A DNA stretch of 64,000 bases from Pieris napi (GCF_905475465.1 NC_062256.1:5217662-5281661), one strand, 5' to 3'. Positions 44,327-55,489 are shown, numbered from the stretch's first letter. Numbers and translations: made by a program. Notes: a model not told the origin generated them from the letters alone.

Positions 44327-46830
44327 ATGGCCTCCAGTTCGTCGGACGAAGATTTTTTACTTTTAGAAAGTACTTACGTCAAATATAGAAAGAGAAGAAC
44401 AGTTAGTGTATCTGATATTAACAGAAAAAGAACTAAATATGGAACATATTATCATTTATTCTTAAAAGATATAAAGGACGATGAAAAGGAGTTTTATGAT
44501 TATACAAGGATGACTCAAGAAACATTTTACTACATACATATTAAATTTAATCGAACATCGCTTAATTAAGAAATGGTGTAACTGGCATGTTCAACCAATT
44601 TCACCTGAAGAAAGACTCGTTATCACTATTAGGTAAGTAATGAATAATATTTATTAGTATAAAAATATGCGTAATATAGGTATTGGGTGGTATAATTTCA
44701 AAATGAAATGTCTTCTATACCGCTTATAATCGGGGTGTCCACAGCCAATGTTCAAAAAAATTCCTTGACCTTTATTCATTCAGTAGGCTAGTATGTTTTA
44801 TTTGTAAGTAGTTTTAATCACAATGAAAAATATATTCTTCTGTGGCTAATTGGTTGCTTATAACAGCAATATTGTCTCTCGAAGTTTGTGGAAGAGTTAT
44901 TTCGTTGCAGGTCTCTGGAGTACTATTACGGGAAACATTACTTAAATGAGAGTAGTTTGACATCGAACTAGGGTTACCATATTGCAAAGATTGGTACGCG
45001 AACTCGTCGACGACGCTTTGAATGCGGTTTCTAAAAGAAAGTAGCATGTGCTGTGGAATTTTTTCAATGTGTGGTATGAGGCTTTTAAAAAATAAAATAT
45101 GTTCGTTGTCTGCATCTGTTGTTCTATTCTGTCGGGATTTTTCCTTATCTTGTAAAAATTTAAGTTTTTGATGCTCAATGTCCAATAATTTGTCATTGAT
45201 TGTTCTCTTCGGCCTTTTCAAAGCGATTTTTGAAACAGGCATCGCAGGAGACACTGTTGGTTGGTCACTCGCATCATTATCTTCCATGTTGCTTGGTCCA
45301 GGTGAAAGAGAACAATCATGGTCATTTGTAGTTTGGGTGTATTCTGTTTCACTATCAAGGCTCACAGCACTATTTGAATGAGATCTTTGTCGCGTCAAAC
45401 TTCCAGTGGTTAGCCGCGCCTTCACCATAGGTTTGAGAAAAAGTAAGGGTTTAAAATATGGCCATTTGGGATATACTGTAGTTGCCTCATCTCCAGAGCG
45501 AGAAGGTGAAATTTTTCCTAACTCTACCGCAAATGGATCCCTTAGATATCTCCATCTTTTTCTTATTTTACTTTCTGAAACAAAAAAGTACTGATATGTA
45601 AAAACTTTTTCCTACAGAGGTCAAATACAATTTTATTGTTGTAAATATCAAGGTAAATAAATTTAAAAATACTTATTTCTTTCCAGTTCAATCAATTTAA
45701 AAATAATTATTTATTTAAATCCCAATTATCAGGTTGGGTCTTATACATATAGAACCCTGGCAAGAAATAAGTATTTTTAAATTAATTTAACCCGATGTTT
45801 ACAACAACAAAATTATATTTGACCTCTGACTGTCTCATAAAATAATGAGCAGAATCATCCCTCCCACGATTTAGCGTTAATTTTTGCTTTTTTTACATCC
45901 TGTATTCAGGGTGTAATAGTTAAATGTGTTTTTATTTTCAGATATCTTGCAACTGGAGAATCATTCAAATCGCTTTCAAAAAATTTTCGTATAGGAGTAA
46001 CAACATTAACAAAAATTATAGAAGAGACGGTTCTAGCAATATGGGAGGAACTGTATACCATACATATGCCTACACCCACCAGAGATATATTTTATTCAAT
46101 ATCTAATGATTTCAATAATATTTGGAATTTCCCTCACGTCATAGGTTGTATAGACGGTAAACATGTGCGCGTAATGTGCCCAAAAAAATCTGGATCTATG
46201 TTTTACAACTATAAAAAATATTTTTCTGTGGTACTGCAAGCAGTAGCCGATGCCAATTATAAATTTGTAATGGTAGAAGTCGGGGGCTATGGTAAACAGA
46301 GTGATGGCGGTACCTTTAGAGCATCAGATTTGTATCAGTTTCTAAATGAAAGAGAATTAGATATTCCATCGCCCGCTTATTTGCCTAATACCCAAGTCTC
46401 TGTTCCTTACGTATTTTTAGCTGATGAAGCGTATCCTTTAAAAACATATTTAATGAAACCCTTTGGGGGACGTGATTTAACAGTGGACCAACAAAATTTT
46501 AATAGTCGCTTGTCCCGAGCGAGAAAAACAGTGGAATGTGCATTTGGTAGATTATACTCAAAGTGGCGTTTGTTATCTAAAAGCATCGAAACGGATATTC
46601 AACTAGCTGATAAGATCGTAAAAACTATGTGTTTGTTGCACAATATAATTATTGATAAAGAGGGTTTTGAGCGAAACTTGACTTCGGTAAATATTGTTAG
46701 ACGAAGATGGCACAATCAAAGACTGAGTCCGCCTAGTAATGTTGCTACAAACGTCAGAAATAATTTTGTGCAATATTTCAAACATAATCAAGTGATTACC
46801 CAATTTAATTATATAATAAGTATTATATAA
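44327..46830 (+). pseudogene. Harbinger transposase, single frameshift in exon 1
   Basis: Exon 1 (44327-44632) starts MASSSSDEDFLLLESTYVKY. It shifts by one base near 44535 (ACATACAT) and resumes as LIEHRLIKKWCNWHVQPISP and EERLVITIR at a GTAAGT donor. Exon 2 (45942-46830) is fully open: YLATGESFKSLSKNF, catalytic Asp in IGCIDGKHVRV, catalytic Asp in YGKQSDGGTF, catalytic Glu in RKTVECAFGRL, and KIVKTMCLLHNIII. All catalytic residues are kept. One base change separates it from an open gene, so inactivation is recent or could even be an assembly error. Confidence 0.85.
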
Positions 46831-47050
46831 TTAAATTGGGTAATACTTTATTATTAATATTTTATAACTACAAAATTAAAATAAATCGAACTGATCATTG
46901 AAAGTACTCACCATCCTGTTTCATTTCCAAACTGATCTCTTTCCAACACTTATCTGTAACATTTCTGTTGCTGTGGAACTTATGAGTTTTGTCCCATAAA
47001 CATTGTTTATCAAACACTAAGGCTATCAAAACTTCGTTATCCAAATCCAT
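44814..47050 (-). CDS. MADF/BESS DNA-binding partner of Harbinger, intact
   Basis: Exon 1 is 47050-46912 and exon 2 is 45574-44814; together they give 299 codons plus stop. Exon 1 starts MDLDNEVLIALVFDKQCLWD and contains KFHSNRNVTDKCWKEISLEM, a MADF domain, ending at a GTGAGT donor. Exon 2 follows TTTCAG with SKIRKRWRYLRDPFAVEL, YPKWPYFKPLLFLKPMVK, a Ser-rich linker, a basic patch (KRPKRTINDKLLDIEHQK), and a BESS-like pair ILFFKSLIPHIEKIPQHMLL and RNRIQSVVDEF. Its last exon is inside the transposase intron and vice versa. It should bind the terminal repeats in the nucleus. Confidence 0.85.
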
Positions 47051-47424
47051 TTTTAATATTATTAAACACACCCTACACCAGTAAATGCTTAAACCCGTAT
47101 GGCACGGTCCAGGTAGTCGGCACCGACAAGTTACAACCTGTTTCTTTATAAGTGAGTGAATAGGATTATATTGAAATATTATACCTGCGCTGATCGGTAC
47201 CGACCCGTACAGATTTGTCTGTACCGGAAACCTGTTTCTTTATGTAAGCACCCTAAGCGTTCGTGATGCGTAAGGCCCTTCTCCCATTACGATACCTGTA
47301 GGGTACGATACTCGAGTATAATACTATTTGGATACATGTTCGCTCCGCGACGCTCGCATATTATGCTACTGAAAAATTACTAAATTCATCATTTGTGCAA
47401 ACTTGTTTTTTGTAGACGGACGTT

Positions 47425-48769
47425 ATGTCGAGCGACTCCAGTGACGAAGAAGCTCTTGCAGTTTTGCTGTTGTATAGAAATAGAAGACGTCAACGCAAGA
47501 GTAGAAAATACTGGATTCATCCATATATTGAAAGAAACATAAATTGTAGAGTTAATAAGAAATTTTTATCTTTCTACCGAATGTCTAAAGAGACCTACTT
47601 GCATCTTGTTACATTATTAAAACCAGCTATACATCAACGAAATACTAAATTTAGAGAATGTGTCAGTGCGGAAGAAAGGATTCTGATTCTGATAAACCTA
47701 AGGTTAATAATACTTCATTGTGACATATGTAGGTAATTAAATGTTTATTAAATTTTAATATGTAAGTACTTTATAATTATTACTTATTCTTCATCTTCCT
47801 GTGATAATAACATAGGTATTGATTCATAATAAAGACTGGCAGTATTTGATTGTACTACATTCAGACTTTCGTTTATGGTAATTGGCGTACTTATTACCTC
47901 GGCAGCACTCATCTCATCGGTGAAGGAGTAGAATAAAGTGTGATGGGACTATTCATATTTTCACTACTTTGGTCCATTATATCGTCTATCAATGCAAGCA
48001 CTCTTCTCTTAAACAGTCTTCTTTGACTATCAGTCATTTTGTTCACGTCCGATAGTAAACTCAGTAAGAACATTTTGTTTGAATTTTCAGTACTGTCACA
48101 GTTTTCTAGAATTTTAGATTGTTTAAATTTAAAATAAGCTGAAATGTCTTGCTCGGCTTGAGTTTCTTCCAGCTTCTTCCGTTTTTTTTATTATTATTTG
48201 TTGATGGTGGTGGTGGTGGTAACTGTGTTTGTTCACATAGTTCAAGATCATATAATAATATTCCTTTACCTTCCAAACTTCTTAATGACCAATCTAACTA
48301 TGAATTTCCATACTATTTTATTGGGGATGAGGCATTTCCCCTTCTATCTTACTTGATGAGACCATATCCCCAAAGAACCTAGAATGACTTGAGAAGGGTA
48401 TTTAACTACAGACTAAGCCGAGGGAGGAATACAATTGAATGTGCTTTTGGGATGATGGCTGAAAAAATTCAAGTATTAAGTACTGCTATAAGATGTCATA
48501 CAATAGAAAAAGTATCAAATATAATAAAAGCAGTGTGTATTTTACACAACTATGTTCGAAAACGTGAGGGTATTCCATATAGTCCAAGGGAGTTTATACA
48601 AAACAGATCGGTCACTATTCCCGTTACAACGACAATACAACCTCATAATATAGAAATAACGGCAAATATGTCACCACATAATCAACGAAATTATTTAGCA
48701 AACTACTTTATATCTGAGCAAGGTTCATTGCCTTGGCAATACCAATCCTGTTTGCAGAATACAATGTAA
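47425..48769 (+). pseudogene. Harbinger transposase with both Asp regions deleted
   Basis: Exon 1 (47425-47702) reads MSSDSSDEEALAVLLLYRNR, YRMSKETYLHLVTLLKP and SAEERILILINLR at a probable donor GTTAAT. Exon 2 survives only from about 48255: NIPLPSKLLNDQSNYEFPYY, FIGDEAFPLLSYLMRPY, a stop, FNYRLSRGRNTIECAFGMM with the catalytic Glu, VCILHNYVRKREG and SLPWQYQ. The two catalytic Asp segments were removed by the deletion. It is non-autonomous. Confidence 0.8.
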
Positions 48770-48960
48770 CATTGATAATAATAAACTATGTATGTGTACA
48801 AAAAAAACCAACCTGTTATTTGAAATTTGTTCCCAATTTCTGCCCAAGTCTTGTCTATTATATTTTTTCGCATGTATTCAGGTAGTTTGTAGTTATATAA
48901 ACAAGCATGTTTTTCAATTTCTTGTACAAACTTAATATTTGTTTTTCGCTCCGCCGCCAT
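47784..48960 (-). pseudogene. MADF/BESS partner of Harbinger, frameshifted
   Basis: Exon 1 (48960-48813) starts MAAERKTNIKFVQEIEKHAC with KLPEYMRKNIIDKTWAEIG, a MADF domain start. The last exon (about 48240-47784) carries a textbook BESS motif, NKMFLLSLLSDVNKMTDSQR followed by RLFKRRVLALIDD, and then a frameshift near 47910 before ESIPMLLSQEDEE. The middle region joining them was lost in the deletion that also removed part of the transposase. It is the clearest BESS motif in the window and supports the domain call for the diverged copies. Confidence 0.75.
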
Positions 48961-49150
48961 CTTGTCGAAACGCGCGAGACGCGACGCACAAGCGACCAAC
49001 ACGGCGGGTATCGCGAGACTAGTCGCGAACGCGTAGAATACCAGTATCGTAATGTGAGAGTGTCCATATAAATGTATGTGAGATACTTCGCGGCGACTAG
49101 TCTCCGAGACTAGAGTCGCGCGGGCGTATCGTAATGGGAGAAGGGCCTAA

Positions 49151-49462
49151 GGCTACCGGATGATATCCTGACTTAATATAGCACCTAATGACATGTCTCA
49201 AGCTGCAGACGTTTGGTTTTAAACCATCTTTATTTAAAACATGACCCAAACATTCAATTGCTTGTTTCATTAAAACACACTTGTTTGGGTTTAACTTTAA
49301 ATTAGCTTTTCGTAAAGCTTCGAAAACTTGTTGAAACCTATTAATATGGTCCGGTTTATTTTTTAAATAAATTATAATATCGTCTCAAGAAAGAAAATTG
49401 AATTATTCATCATCCGTTGGAAAGTCTCAGGTACATTCTTTAAACCAAAAATAACCGACAAC
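49151..49462 (-). pseudogene. Ty3/gypsy reverse transcriptase, continuation of the interrupted element
   Basis: The minus strand shows GLKNVPETFQRMMNN, a damaged catalytic region (ETILIYLKNKPDHINRF where Y-x-D-D would be), and RFQQVFEALRKANLKLNPNK with CVLMKQAIECLGHVLNKDGL. The reading continues across two Harbinger insertions (47274-49147 and 44211-47253) into the RNase H at 44207. This is old, inactive sequence. Confidence 0.7.
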
Positions 49463-50160
49463 CCTCTTTCTCCTACCGGCGTGTAATAAAATAGCACCAA
49501 GACCAATAGCTATTGCATCGGTGTGAAGTTCCGTAGGCAACTGGGGAATGAATATCTCTAAAACCGGTTCATTTGTCAAACTGTGAATTATATAATCGCG
49601 AGAAGTATCCTGCTCAGCACCCCATAAAAATGGTTCCCCTTTTTTAACAACTTTGCTATATACACCGTCTTAGAAGCATAACCTGATATATAGCGACGGA
49701 AATATCTCGCTAAGCTTAGAAACTGGCAAACCTCCTTGACTGGGTTTTGGAGATCTAATAAGTGCATCGACCTTCCCCGGACTCGGCCTAACCTGACCAT
49801 GACCAATCAATCGCCCCAAGTATTCAATTTCCGAGTCAATAATAGGGTCCTGACACTTTCATCGTTGACCGCGACCACATGCTGCAAAGTCGGCTCAATA
49901 CCAGACCTCACAAGCCGCTGTTCTCCATTAGTTCGAATGTATGTCAAAACCTTTTGATTCATCACGGCGGTACCAATCAAAATGAGTGCATTTATGCACC
50001 GGAAGGAACAACGAATAAATCTATTTCCAATGAAACTTCAGGAAATTCTATAACTGTCGTAATTAAAGAAGTCGACTCAATTTCTTGTATTCCAATTCCA
50101 CGTATCAAGCGTGTCATCACTGGCACTTTATTATTAAGTTGCTAGATTCCACCCGGATAA
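49463..50160 (-). pseudogene. Second Ty3/gypsy fragment: protease and RT thumb joined
   Basis: From 50150 the minus strand reads VPVMTRLIRGIGIQEIESTS and VIEFPEVSLEIDLFVVPSG, a gypsy protease region. After stops it reads VKEVCQFLSLARYFRRYISG and SKTVYIAKLLKKG, the RT thumb, and reaches a GAILFYYTPVGERG RNase H start at about 49463. The RT palm between them is deleted. The join at about 49463 to a second gypsy fragment that restarts in RT indicates a chimeric or rearranged junction. Confidence 0.65.
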
Positions 50161-50331
50161 AAATACATAGCTTGCAAGTTAATAGAAAGCTTGTAAAAAT
50201 TTATATGTGAATTTATATTTGTGTGTTCTAACCTTCCTACAAATATTTCAAAAGCAAAATCAGCTAAATCTTTAAAACCGTCATTTTGAGTTAATTAACA
50301 GTTGTAGTTTAAAAATCTGTATAATAATTAC

Positions 50332-50563
50332 CAGAGCCAGTGATTTGGCTTATATATATTCTCCATTTTTCTTTTCGGTACGATGATAGGAGCACAGTCA
50401 TTTTTTTCTTTAATTCCGGCTTAGGGACTCCCATTTCACTACTGATTTCTCTCCAAGCATCTTCTCTAAGCGATTTATTATGATACGAAGAACTTTTGCT
50501 ATTCCACGGTAGTTCTTTTGTACCATACAGTTGTATTAATTTACGGCAACTTTGGTTATCCAT
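50332..50563 (-). pseudogene. Isolated MADF exon of a Harbinger partner gene
   Basis: Starting at 50563, MDNQSCRKLIQLYGTKELPW followed by YHNKSLREDAWREISSEMG and KKKMTVLLSSYRKEKW is a full MADF domain, ending in ITGSG at a GTAATT donor. No second exon or transposase is attached on its left. It is the right end of a truncated Harbinger copy, with the sequence 50564-50633 as its probable terminal region. Confidence 0.7.
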
Positions 50564-50934
50564 AATTGGGAGAGCAACAAACACAAAAAAAATACGATAT
50601 GTCCGTCCCAACTGGCGCGCGCGCCACGACTGAAGGTCGATTTATATCTACAGACATTAGCGGCCTTCACACGTGCAGTTCGGAATGGCATTTCTGGAAC
50701 TGCGCACCAATGTGCAGATAAATCTGTGCAGACTAGACCGCGCGCTGATCTGTGCTTCTACTTTACGCTTCAATTGTAATAACAGTTTGAACCGCAGTTC
50801 AGTTATTTCGCTTTCCTGCAGATAAAACTGTACGTATAAATGCTTTTCGAGAGTTTAGATCGCAGTATGGAATGGCGCGTGGAATGTCGACCAATTTTAA
50901 AAGTTTTCTTTCAGTTTTAACCGGTACAGTAGAA

Positions 50935-52724
50935 ATGGATACACGTCTAGTGATCGCGTTAGCTGGTTTTGTGGTTGGTTTTAATAATCTAAAAAGGAGA
51001 CGTGTATGGGTTAAGAAATATAGACGAAAATTTGGACATTTACCCATGTTAAAAGAAATACGAGAAAACTATCCAGAAGATTTTAAAAATTACCTACGGA
51101 TGGACGGCGATAATTTTGATTGCTTATTGGAACTTATCCGTCACAGAATTACTAAGCAAGATACAGTTATGAGAAAATGCATAACACCAGAAGAACGTCT
51201 TTCCGCAACATTAAGATATCTGGCAACTGGACGTTCATTTGAAGATTTAAAATTTTCTTCTGGAATTTCTACATCAGCTCTAAGCAAGATAATACCGGAA
51301 ACGTGTAAAGCGATTTACGAAACGTTGAGGAAAGATTACATGAGGGTAAGTATTAAAACACTATTTTAATTAATTTACCTTTTTAATTACGAATACGAGA
51401 CAAAATTAACTTAATCATTTTTAATCAAATTTAAATGAATTCAAAAGTTAGCGTCATCATAGTTATGGTAGTATTCTTTGAGAATAGATTCTGTATTTTC
51501 TGTGTTATGAGTATGTTGAGGTTCAGATAAAATTATATCAGAGTTTTCTTGAAGTGGGGTAGACGATGGCGATGGCAGAGAAATGTTAGTATGAAATACA
51601 ACTTTATTGCATTGTTTATCACATATATCTGACGTTTCTGTTAGTTGTTTTAAAATGCCTTTGCGCATAACTGTATGTATAATTGATTCTGCATATAGAG
51701 CTTGGACTTTGTCCATTTTTTCAATTTTTTTTGAAATTGTCACTCCTAGAGCTTCATATTCTGTCATCTGTCTGCTATTTTTTTGAAGTGCTTCTGTGCA
51801 TACATTAATGAACTTAATTTGAGTGTCAATTATATTTGACTTCCTCTTCGTTCCCCGTGGAGAAGTGGTTGATTCCTGAAAAAAATGTAATAAAAATGAA
51901 TATTTTTACAGTTTCCTACAAGCAAAGAAGAATGGCTGGAAATTGCTAAAGGTTTCCATGATAATTGGAACTTTGTTAACTGTGGAGGCGCACTGGACGG
52001 AAAACATATAAGAATTATTCCTCCTGCCAATTCTGGAGCAAAATATTACAATTATAAGAACTTTTATAGTATGGTTTTAATGGCTCTGGTAGACTCAAAC
52101 TATGAGTATATTTTTGTTGACGTTGGTAGAAATGGCAGGATGTCCGATGGGGGTGTTATTGAATACACAACCTTTTACAACAAATTATTAAGAGGACAAT
52201 TAAATTTACCCGAGAGAAGCGAGAATGTTCATTATTTAAATTACGTTTTCATTGGTGATGAAGGTTTTGCATTGAATGAAAACCTTTTGACCCCCTACCC
52301 GCAAAGAGAACTTGATCATGAAAAACGAATCTTCAATTACAGACTCTCACGTGCTCGTAATGTTGTTGAAAATACTTTTGGCATAATTGCCTCTAGATTT
52401 CAGATACTACGTACACCTATTAACATGAAACCAGAAAATATATGTTACATAGTAATAGCAATATGTAGTATTCATAATTTTTTAAGAAAGAGAAGTAATT
52501 TTTATATGTCAGCATCAACCGTGGACACAGAAAATATTGAATCGAGTACTGTTTTAGACGGAGATTGGCGCCAAAACAGCTCTGAACTAACTCCATTGGA
52601 CAGATATTCGGCCAGAAATGTGCCTTCCTTAGCTAAATAGAGTAGAGATGAATACAAAACATATTTCAATACAATAGGTAAGGTTTCTTGGCAAGAAACT
52701 ATGATAAACGCTGGTAGATCATAG
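50935..52724 (+). pseudogene. Harbinger transposase, complete core, early stop near the end
   Basis: Exon 1 (50935-51345) starts MDTRLVIALAGFVVGFNNLK and runs through FLRMDG-type, PEERLSATLRYLATGRSFED to KDYMR at a GTAAG donor. Exon 2 (51912-52724) opens FPTSKEEWLEIAKGFHDNW. The catalytic Asp is in GGALDGKHIRI, the second Asp in GRMSDGGV and the Glu in RNVVENTFGII. An in-frame TAG at 52638-52640 comes about 28 codons before the conserved end (DEYKTYFNTIGKVSWQE, stop at 52724). The truncated product would still hold the whole DDE core, so activity cannot be ruled out. Confidence 0.8.
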
Positions 52725-53367
52725 CTGTTAATATGGACAAACCTTTAATTTTTATGTAATAATCATTTAATTTAATTTTAAAATGATAATAATCACTTAC
52801 TTATACGTAATAAAAAGGTTTTCTGTGAAAAACGTGTATTTATTATCTTACCTTAGTATTTGTATTTTCGGCATTAATTGGTAGCGATGCTATATTAGTA
52901 GTATCCTGTAGTGGTGATGGTGAGACATCTCGTGGAGGTGATACTGAGTTAGTTCGAGAAAATAACAGTGAAGCGACGTTTGTGTATTGGGAATTTTCTT
53001 TTTCTATTTATATATTGGAAATACTTGGAGTCGGCAATTCTTGATCTTTGGTAAATAACATTTGATCATAATACCAAAGACTTGGTTTATATATATCATC
53101 CTGTGCACTTCCGCTTTTATTTCTGGTTTCAGACACTTTTTAACTCCTTGCGTAATGCTCCCCTTAGATTTTGTATTTTTTTCGTGACAAAATCCCTGTT
53201 CGCCGTTGTAAAACCAACATTTTTGCAATATTCTATGAGTTCGCCGTATGCTTTTTGTTTTAAATTACGGTTTGTATAAGCCGACTTATTTTTAACTTGC
53301 CATAAACATGGATGTTCCCGATATATCCTTATAAAACCTGTCACTGCTTCCACGCTCCAAACTGCCA
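51441..53367 (-). pseudogene. MADF/BESS partner of Harbinger, frameshift and stop
   Basis: Exon 1 (53367-52852) starts MAVWSVEAVTGFIRIYREHP and has CLWQVKNKSAYTNRNLKQKA, YGELIEYCKN and ALRKELKS. A one-base insertion in an A-run (about 53138) precedes DDIYKPSLWYYDQMLF, and a TAA lies near 53007. Exon 2 (51875-51441) opens after TTTCAG, with a basic patch (PRGTKRKSN) and MTEYEALGVTISKKIEKMDK, then VQALYAESIIHTVMRKGILK, a helical BESS-like end. Exon 2 lies inside the transposase intron. It is inactive. Confidence 0.75.
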
Positions 53368-53711
53368 TTTTGAAATAATTGTCATCCACACGAGGCACCC
53401 GCATAAAACTGTACAAACGTTCGTACACACCAATGCGCCGCATCGAAATGTCAAACCACCACGCGCTTGTCACGTCTACATGGACGGATTGGACGACAGA
53501 TCGGAATGGCGCGGACTGTTTCATACGGTTCGAACTGTACGTGTGAAGGCCGCTATTGAGTGTGGCAGACACGTGCCGTGACAGACACCGACAGACACCA
53601 TTTATTTATATGTAACTTATAGAAACGTACCGTGACAGACACCTCGGATACCGACAAACACCTTCATCGGCGTCCGCTCTCACTGGCAGTTACTGCATAG
53701 CTTTAGAAAGC

Positions 53712-53966
53712 ATGTTATTGAAAATGTTCAAACACTTCTCTATTGAAGATTTGTCCATAATTGCATTATTGTTAAAAGAAACTGAAAAAAGAGCAAAACG
53801 CATGGCTGTACCTTATATGCTTAAGAAAAGAAAATTAGAAGGAGAATACTGGACACTCTTTCAAGAACTTGTTGACGATGAAAAAAATTTTTTCATATAT
53901 TTTCGTATGAGCCGGTATCAGTTTGACATTCTACTAAACAAAATTGAATTGCTGATAACTAGACAT
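53712..53966 (+). pseudogene. Harbinger transposase exon 1, truncated
   Basis: It reads MLLKMFKHFSIEDLSIIALL, KKRKLEGEYWTLFQELVDDE and FFIYFRMSRYQFDILLNKIE before losing similarity at about 53966. The usual ending (PEERLaiTLR plus donor) is cut away. It is followed by AT-rich sequence with repeated AAATATGCA motifs (53990-54060). Confidence 0.7.
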
Positions 53967-54117
53967 CGGATTATTCATTATATGCACTATCAAAATGCCA
54001 AAATATGCATGCAAATATGCACTAAAAAAGGGCTAAATATGCATAAAATATGCACAATAAAAATGCAATTAGAATAAATAAAACTAATAATTTATTACAT
54101 AGAATTAATTAATAAAC

Positions 54118-54405
54118 TTATTTATTATAATTCTTGTGATAGTAAACAATAATATATTTTTCCAAGTTTTCTTGAGCAAACTTGTGACGTTTGTCACTTA
54201 ATATTAATTTATAGGCTGAAAATGACCTTTCTACGTCAACTGACCTTACCGGACAGAACTTAAAATTTGGCGCCATTTCTGCAGAGACCTCTTCAGGCAG
54301 ACTTTGACCGGTGCCGTTGATAAACGCGTCAATTTTCTTTATCTCTTCAAAACCGGGGTTTTTATACAAAACTGCATTTAATTTGCCACGAACTTATTTA
54401 TCAGT
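54118..54405 (-). pseudogene. hAT-like transposase C-terminal dimerisation fragment
   Basis: The minus strand reads KLNAVLYKNPGFEEIKKI, then MAPNFKFCPVRSVDVERSFS and AYKLILSDKRHKFAQENLEK. The SVDVERSFS...L segment matches the dimerisation region at the end of hAT transposases, or of host genes derived from them. The upstream catalytic part is absent. It appears to be a 3' fragment inserted in a Harbinger element. Confidence 0.6.
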
Positions 54406-54499
54406 GATAATCAAACAAGATACAGTTTTTAAGGAAGCCTTGTCGGTTGTAGAAGTGGAATACTATCCTAAGTGCCGATACACCCTTTCGTCAGTAAGG

Positions 54500-55061
54500 T
54501 CTGGCTGAAAACCTTGGTAAAAATCTTGTATTGTTTCTGGCATAGGAGTATTGTCTTGATAAGTGTCAAAATATGTTGATGGCGTGGATACCGTAGAACT
54601 TGTTGATGGCCTGCTCATACGTCTATTTCCATGTCAGATACTATTTTAAATGTCTTTGCTTTTGCAATAGCCCTCTCTCGCGGAAAAGATCGCAATGTAG
54701 TTACAACTCCAGACATAACTTGTTCGATGTCGTCCGGCGGTGGAGTATTATTTTTACTCTTTATTATATACTTCATTAGTACAGTACTAGGTGTATCATC
54801 AGTTGCTTTTTGGCCTCGTTTACCCTTTGGCTGAGGGTGCGTTGGAGTTTGAGCTGGGGAGGGTATAGTTGGCAATGTACCAACTGTTTGTTGACTAACC
54901 TCAGATGTAAATGTGTCAGTCGTTTGTTGCTCAACCTCAGGTGACTGAGCAACCTCTTCCTCGTGTGCATAATCATTAAAACCGGGTACTGGTGGAATTG
55001 GACATGTAGTCGGCCTTTCTTTCATGTACGGTAACAAAAACTTACTTCTTATTACCTCCAT
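54500..55061 (-). pseudogene. Harbinger MADF/BESS partner, last exon
   Basis: The minus strand reads VIRSKFLLPYMKERPTTCPI, then a Thr/Gln/Pro-rich linker (TTDTFTSEVSQQTVGTLPT), a basic patch (PKGKRGQK), and a helical end DDIEQVMSGVVTTLRSFPRE with RAIAKAKTFKIVSDM. It continues through MSRPSTSSTVSTPSTYFDTY to a stop near 54500. It is open throughout, but its first MADF exon is not evident between 55062 and the right terminal repeat. Confidence 0.6.
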
Positions 55062-55489
55062 TTTTTTTCACGAACACTAGCCTGTCCACTTTTCGTATCT
55101 TTTTTCTCGCAACAGTGCCCATGCTTTTTTACATGCGTGGTAAAAAACCGACACCCGTCGGAACGCGTTCGGGCGCTCCAACGAAAACATTGGCGCGCGT
55201 TCCAAAGTGGTATCCATTTCGCACGGCTGGAGCGCGCGCAAATGTTCGACCTCTTGGAGCGCGTAATCGATACCCAGCTTTATACGTACCGAGTACTTGA
55301 CCGAGAGTACTGTCTCGCTGGTTTGCTCGGTACGTGTGTACGAGCAACGTACGTACGTGCCACACAACCATAGCGCGATGCAAAAAACGCACAGCGCCAT
55401 CTGGTGGTGAATTTTATAACTAAAACACAATATTATTGTATTACGTTTGGACATGCCGCCCACCATGGACAGTATGTTCATTTTCCTAC

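Larger units (their letters stand above)
44211..47253 (+). mobile_element. PIF/Harbinger transposon, nearly complete, TSD TAA
   Basis: The terminal inverted repeats are 62 bp and perfect by eye, beginning GGGTGCTTACATAAAGAAAC, with the submotif ATAAAGAAACAGG repeated again just inside each end. TAA flanks both sides (44208-44210 and 47254-47256), the canonical Harbinger 3-bp duplication. The MADF gene is intact; the transposase has one frameshift. The insertion is in gypsy RNase H sequence. Confidence 0.92.
47274..49147 (+). mobile_element. PIF/Harbinger element, internally deleted, TSD TAA
   Basis: The ends GGCCCTTCTCCCATTACG (47274) and its complement (49147) form a 22-bp perfect inverted repeat, flanked by TAA on both sides (47271-47273, 49148-49150). 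At 1874 bp it lacks the middle of the transposase and part of the partner gene. It is inserted 20 bp from the end of the element at 44211-47253, in the same gypsy sequence. Confidence 0.9.
50659..53554 (+). mobile_element. PIF/Harbinger transposon nested in the end of another
   Basis: The inverted ends are AGCGGCCTTCACACGTGCAG (50659) and CGTACGTGTGAAGGCCGCT (53554), flanked by ATT on each side (50656-50658, 53555-53557). The transposase is nearly intact and the MADF partner is frameshifted. The flanks 50634-50655 and 53558 onward read as one continuous terminal sequence of the next element, implying nesting. Confidence 0.85.
53558..55365 (+). mobile_element. Harbinger element with internal deletion and hAT-like insertion
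   Basis: The left terminal sequence starts at 50634 (AAGGTCGATTTATATC) and resumes at 53558 after the nested element. Transposase exon 1 is at 53712-53966. A hAT-like piece (54118-54405) and the last MADF exon (54500-55061, minus) follow, then a GC-rich right end (about 55110-55365) with GCGCG- and ACGTACGTGCCACAC-type motifs. Transposase exon 2 is missing. The right limit is uncertain. Confidence 0.55.

Noticed and set aside
55115..55373. Overlapping frames on both strands rich in Arg
   Set aside because: They fall in the GC-rich right end of a Harbinger element and are terminal-repeat shadows.
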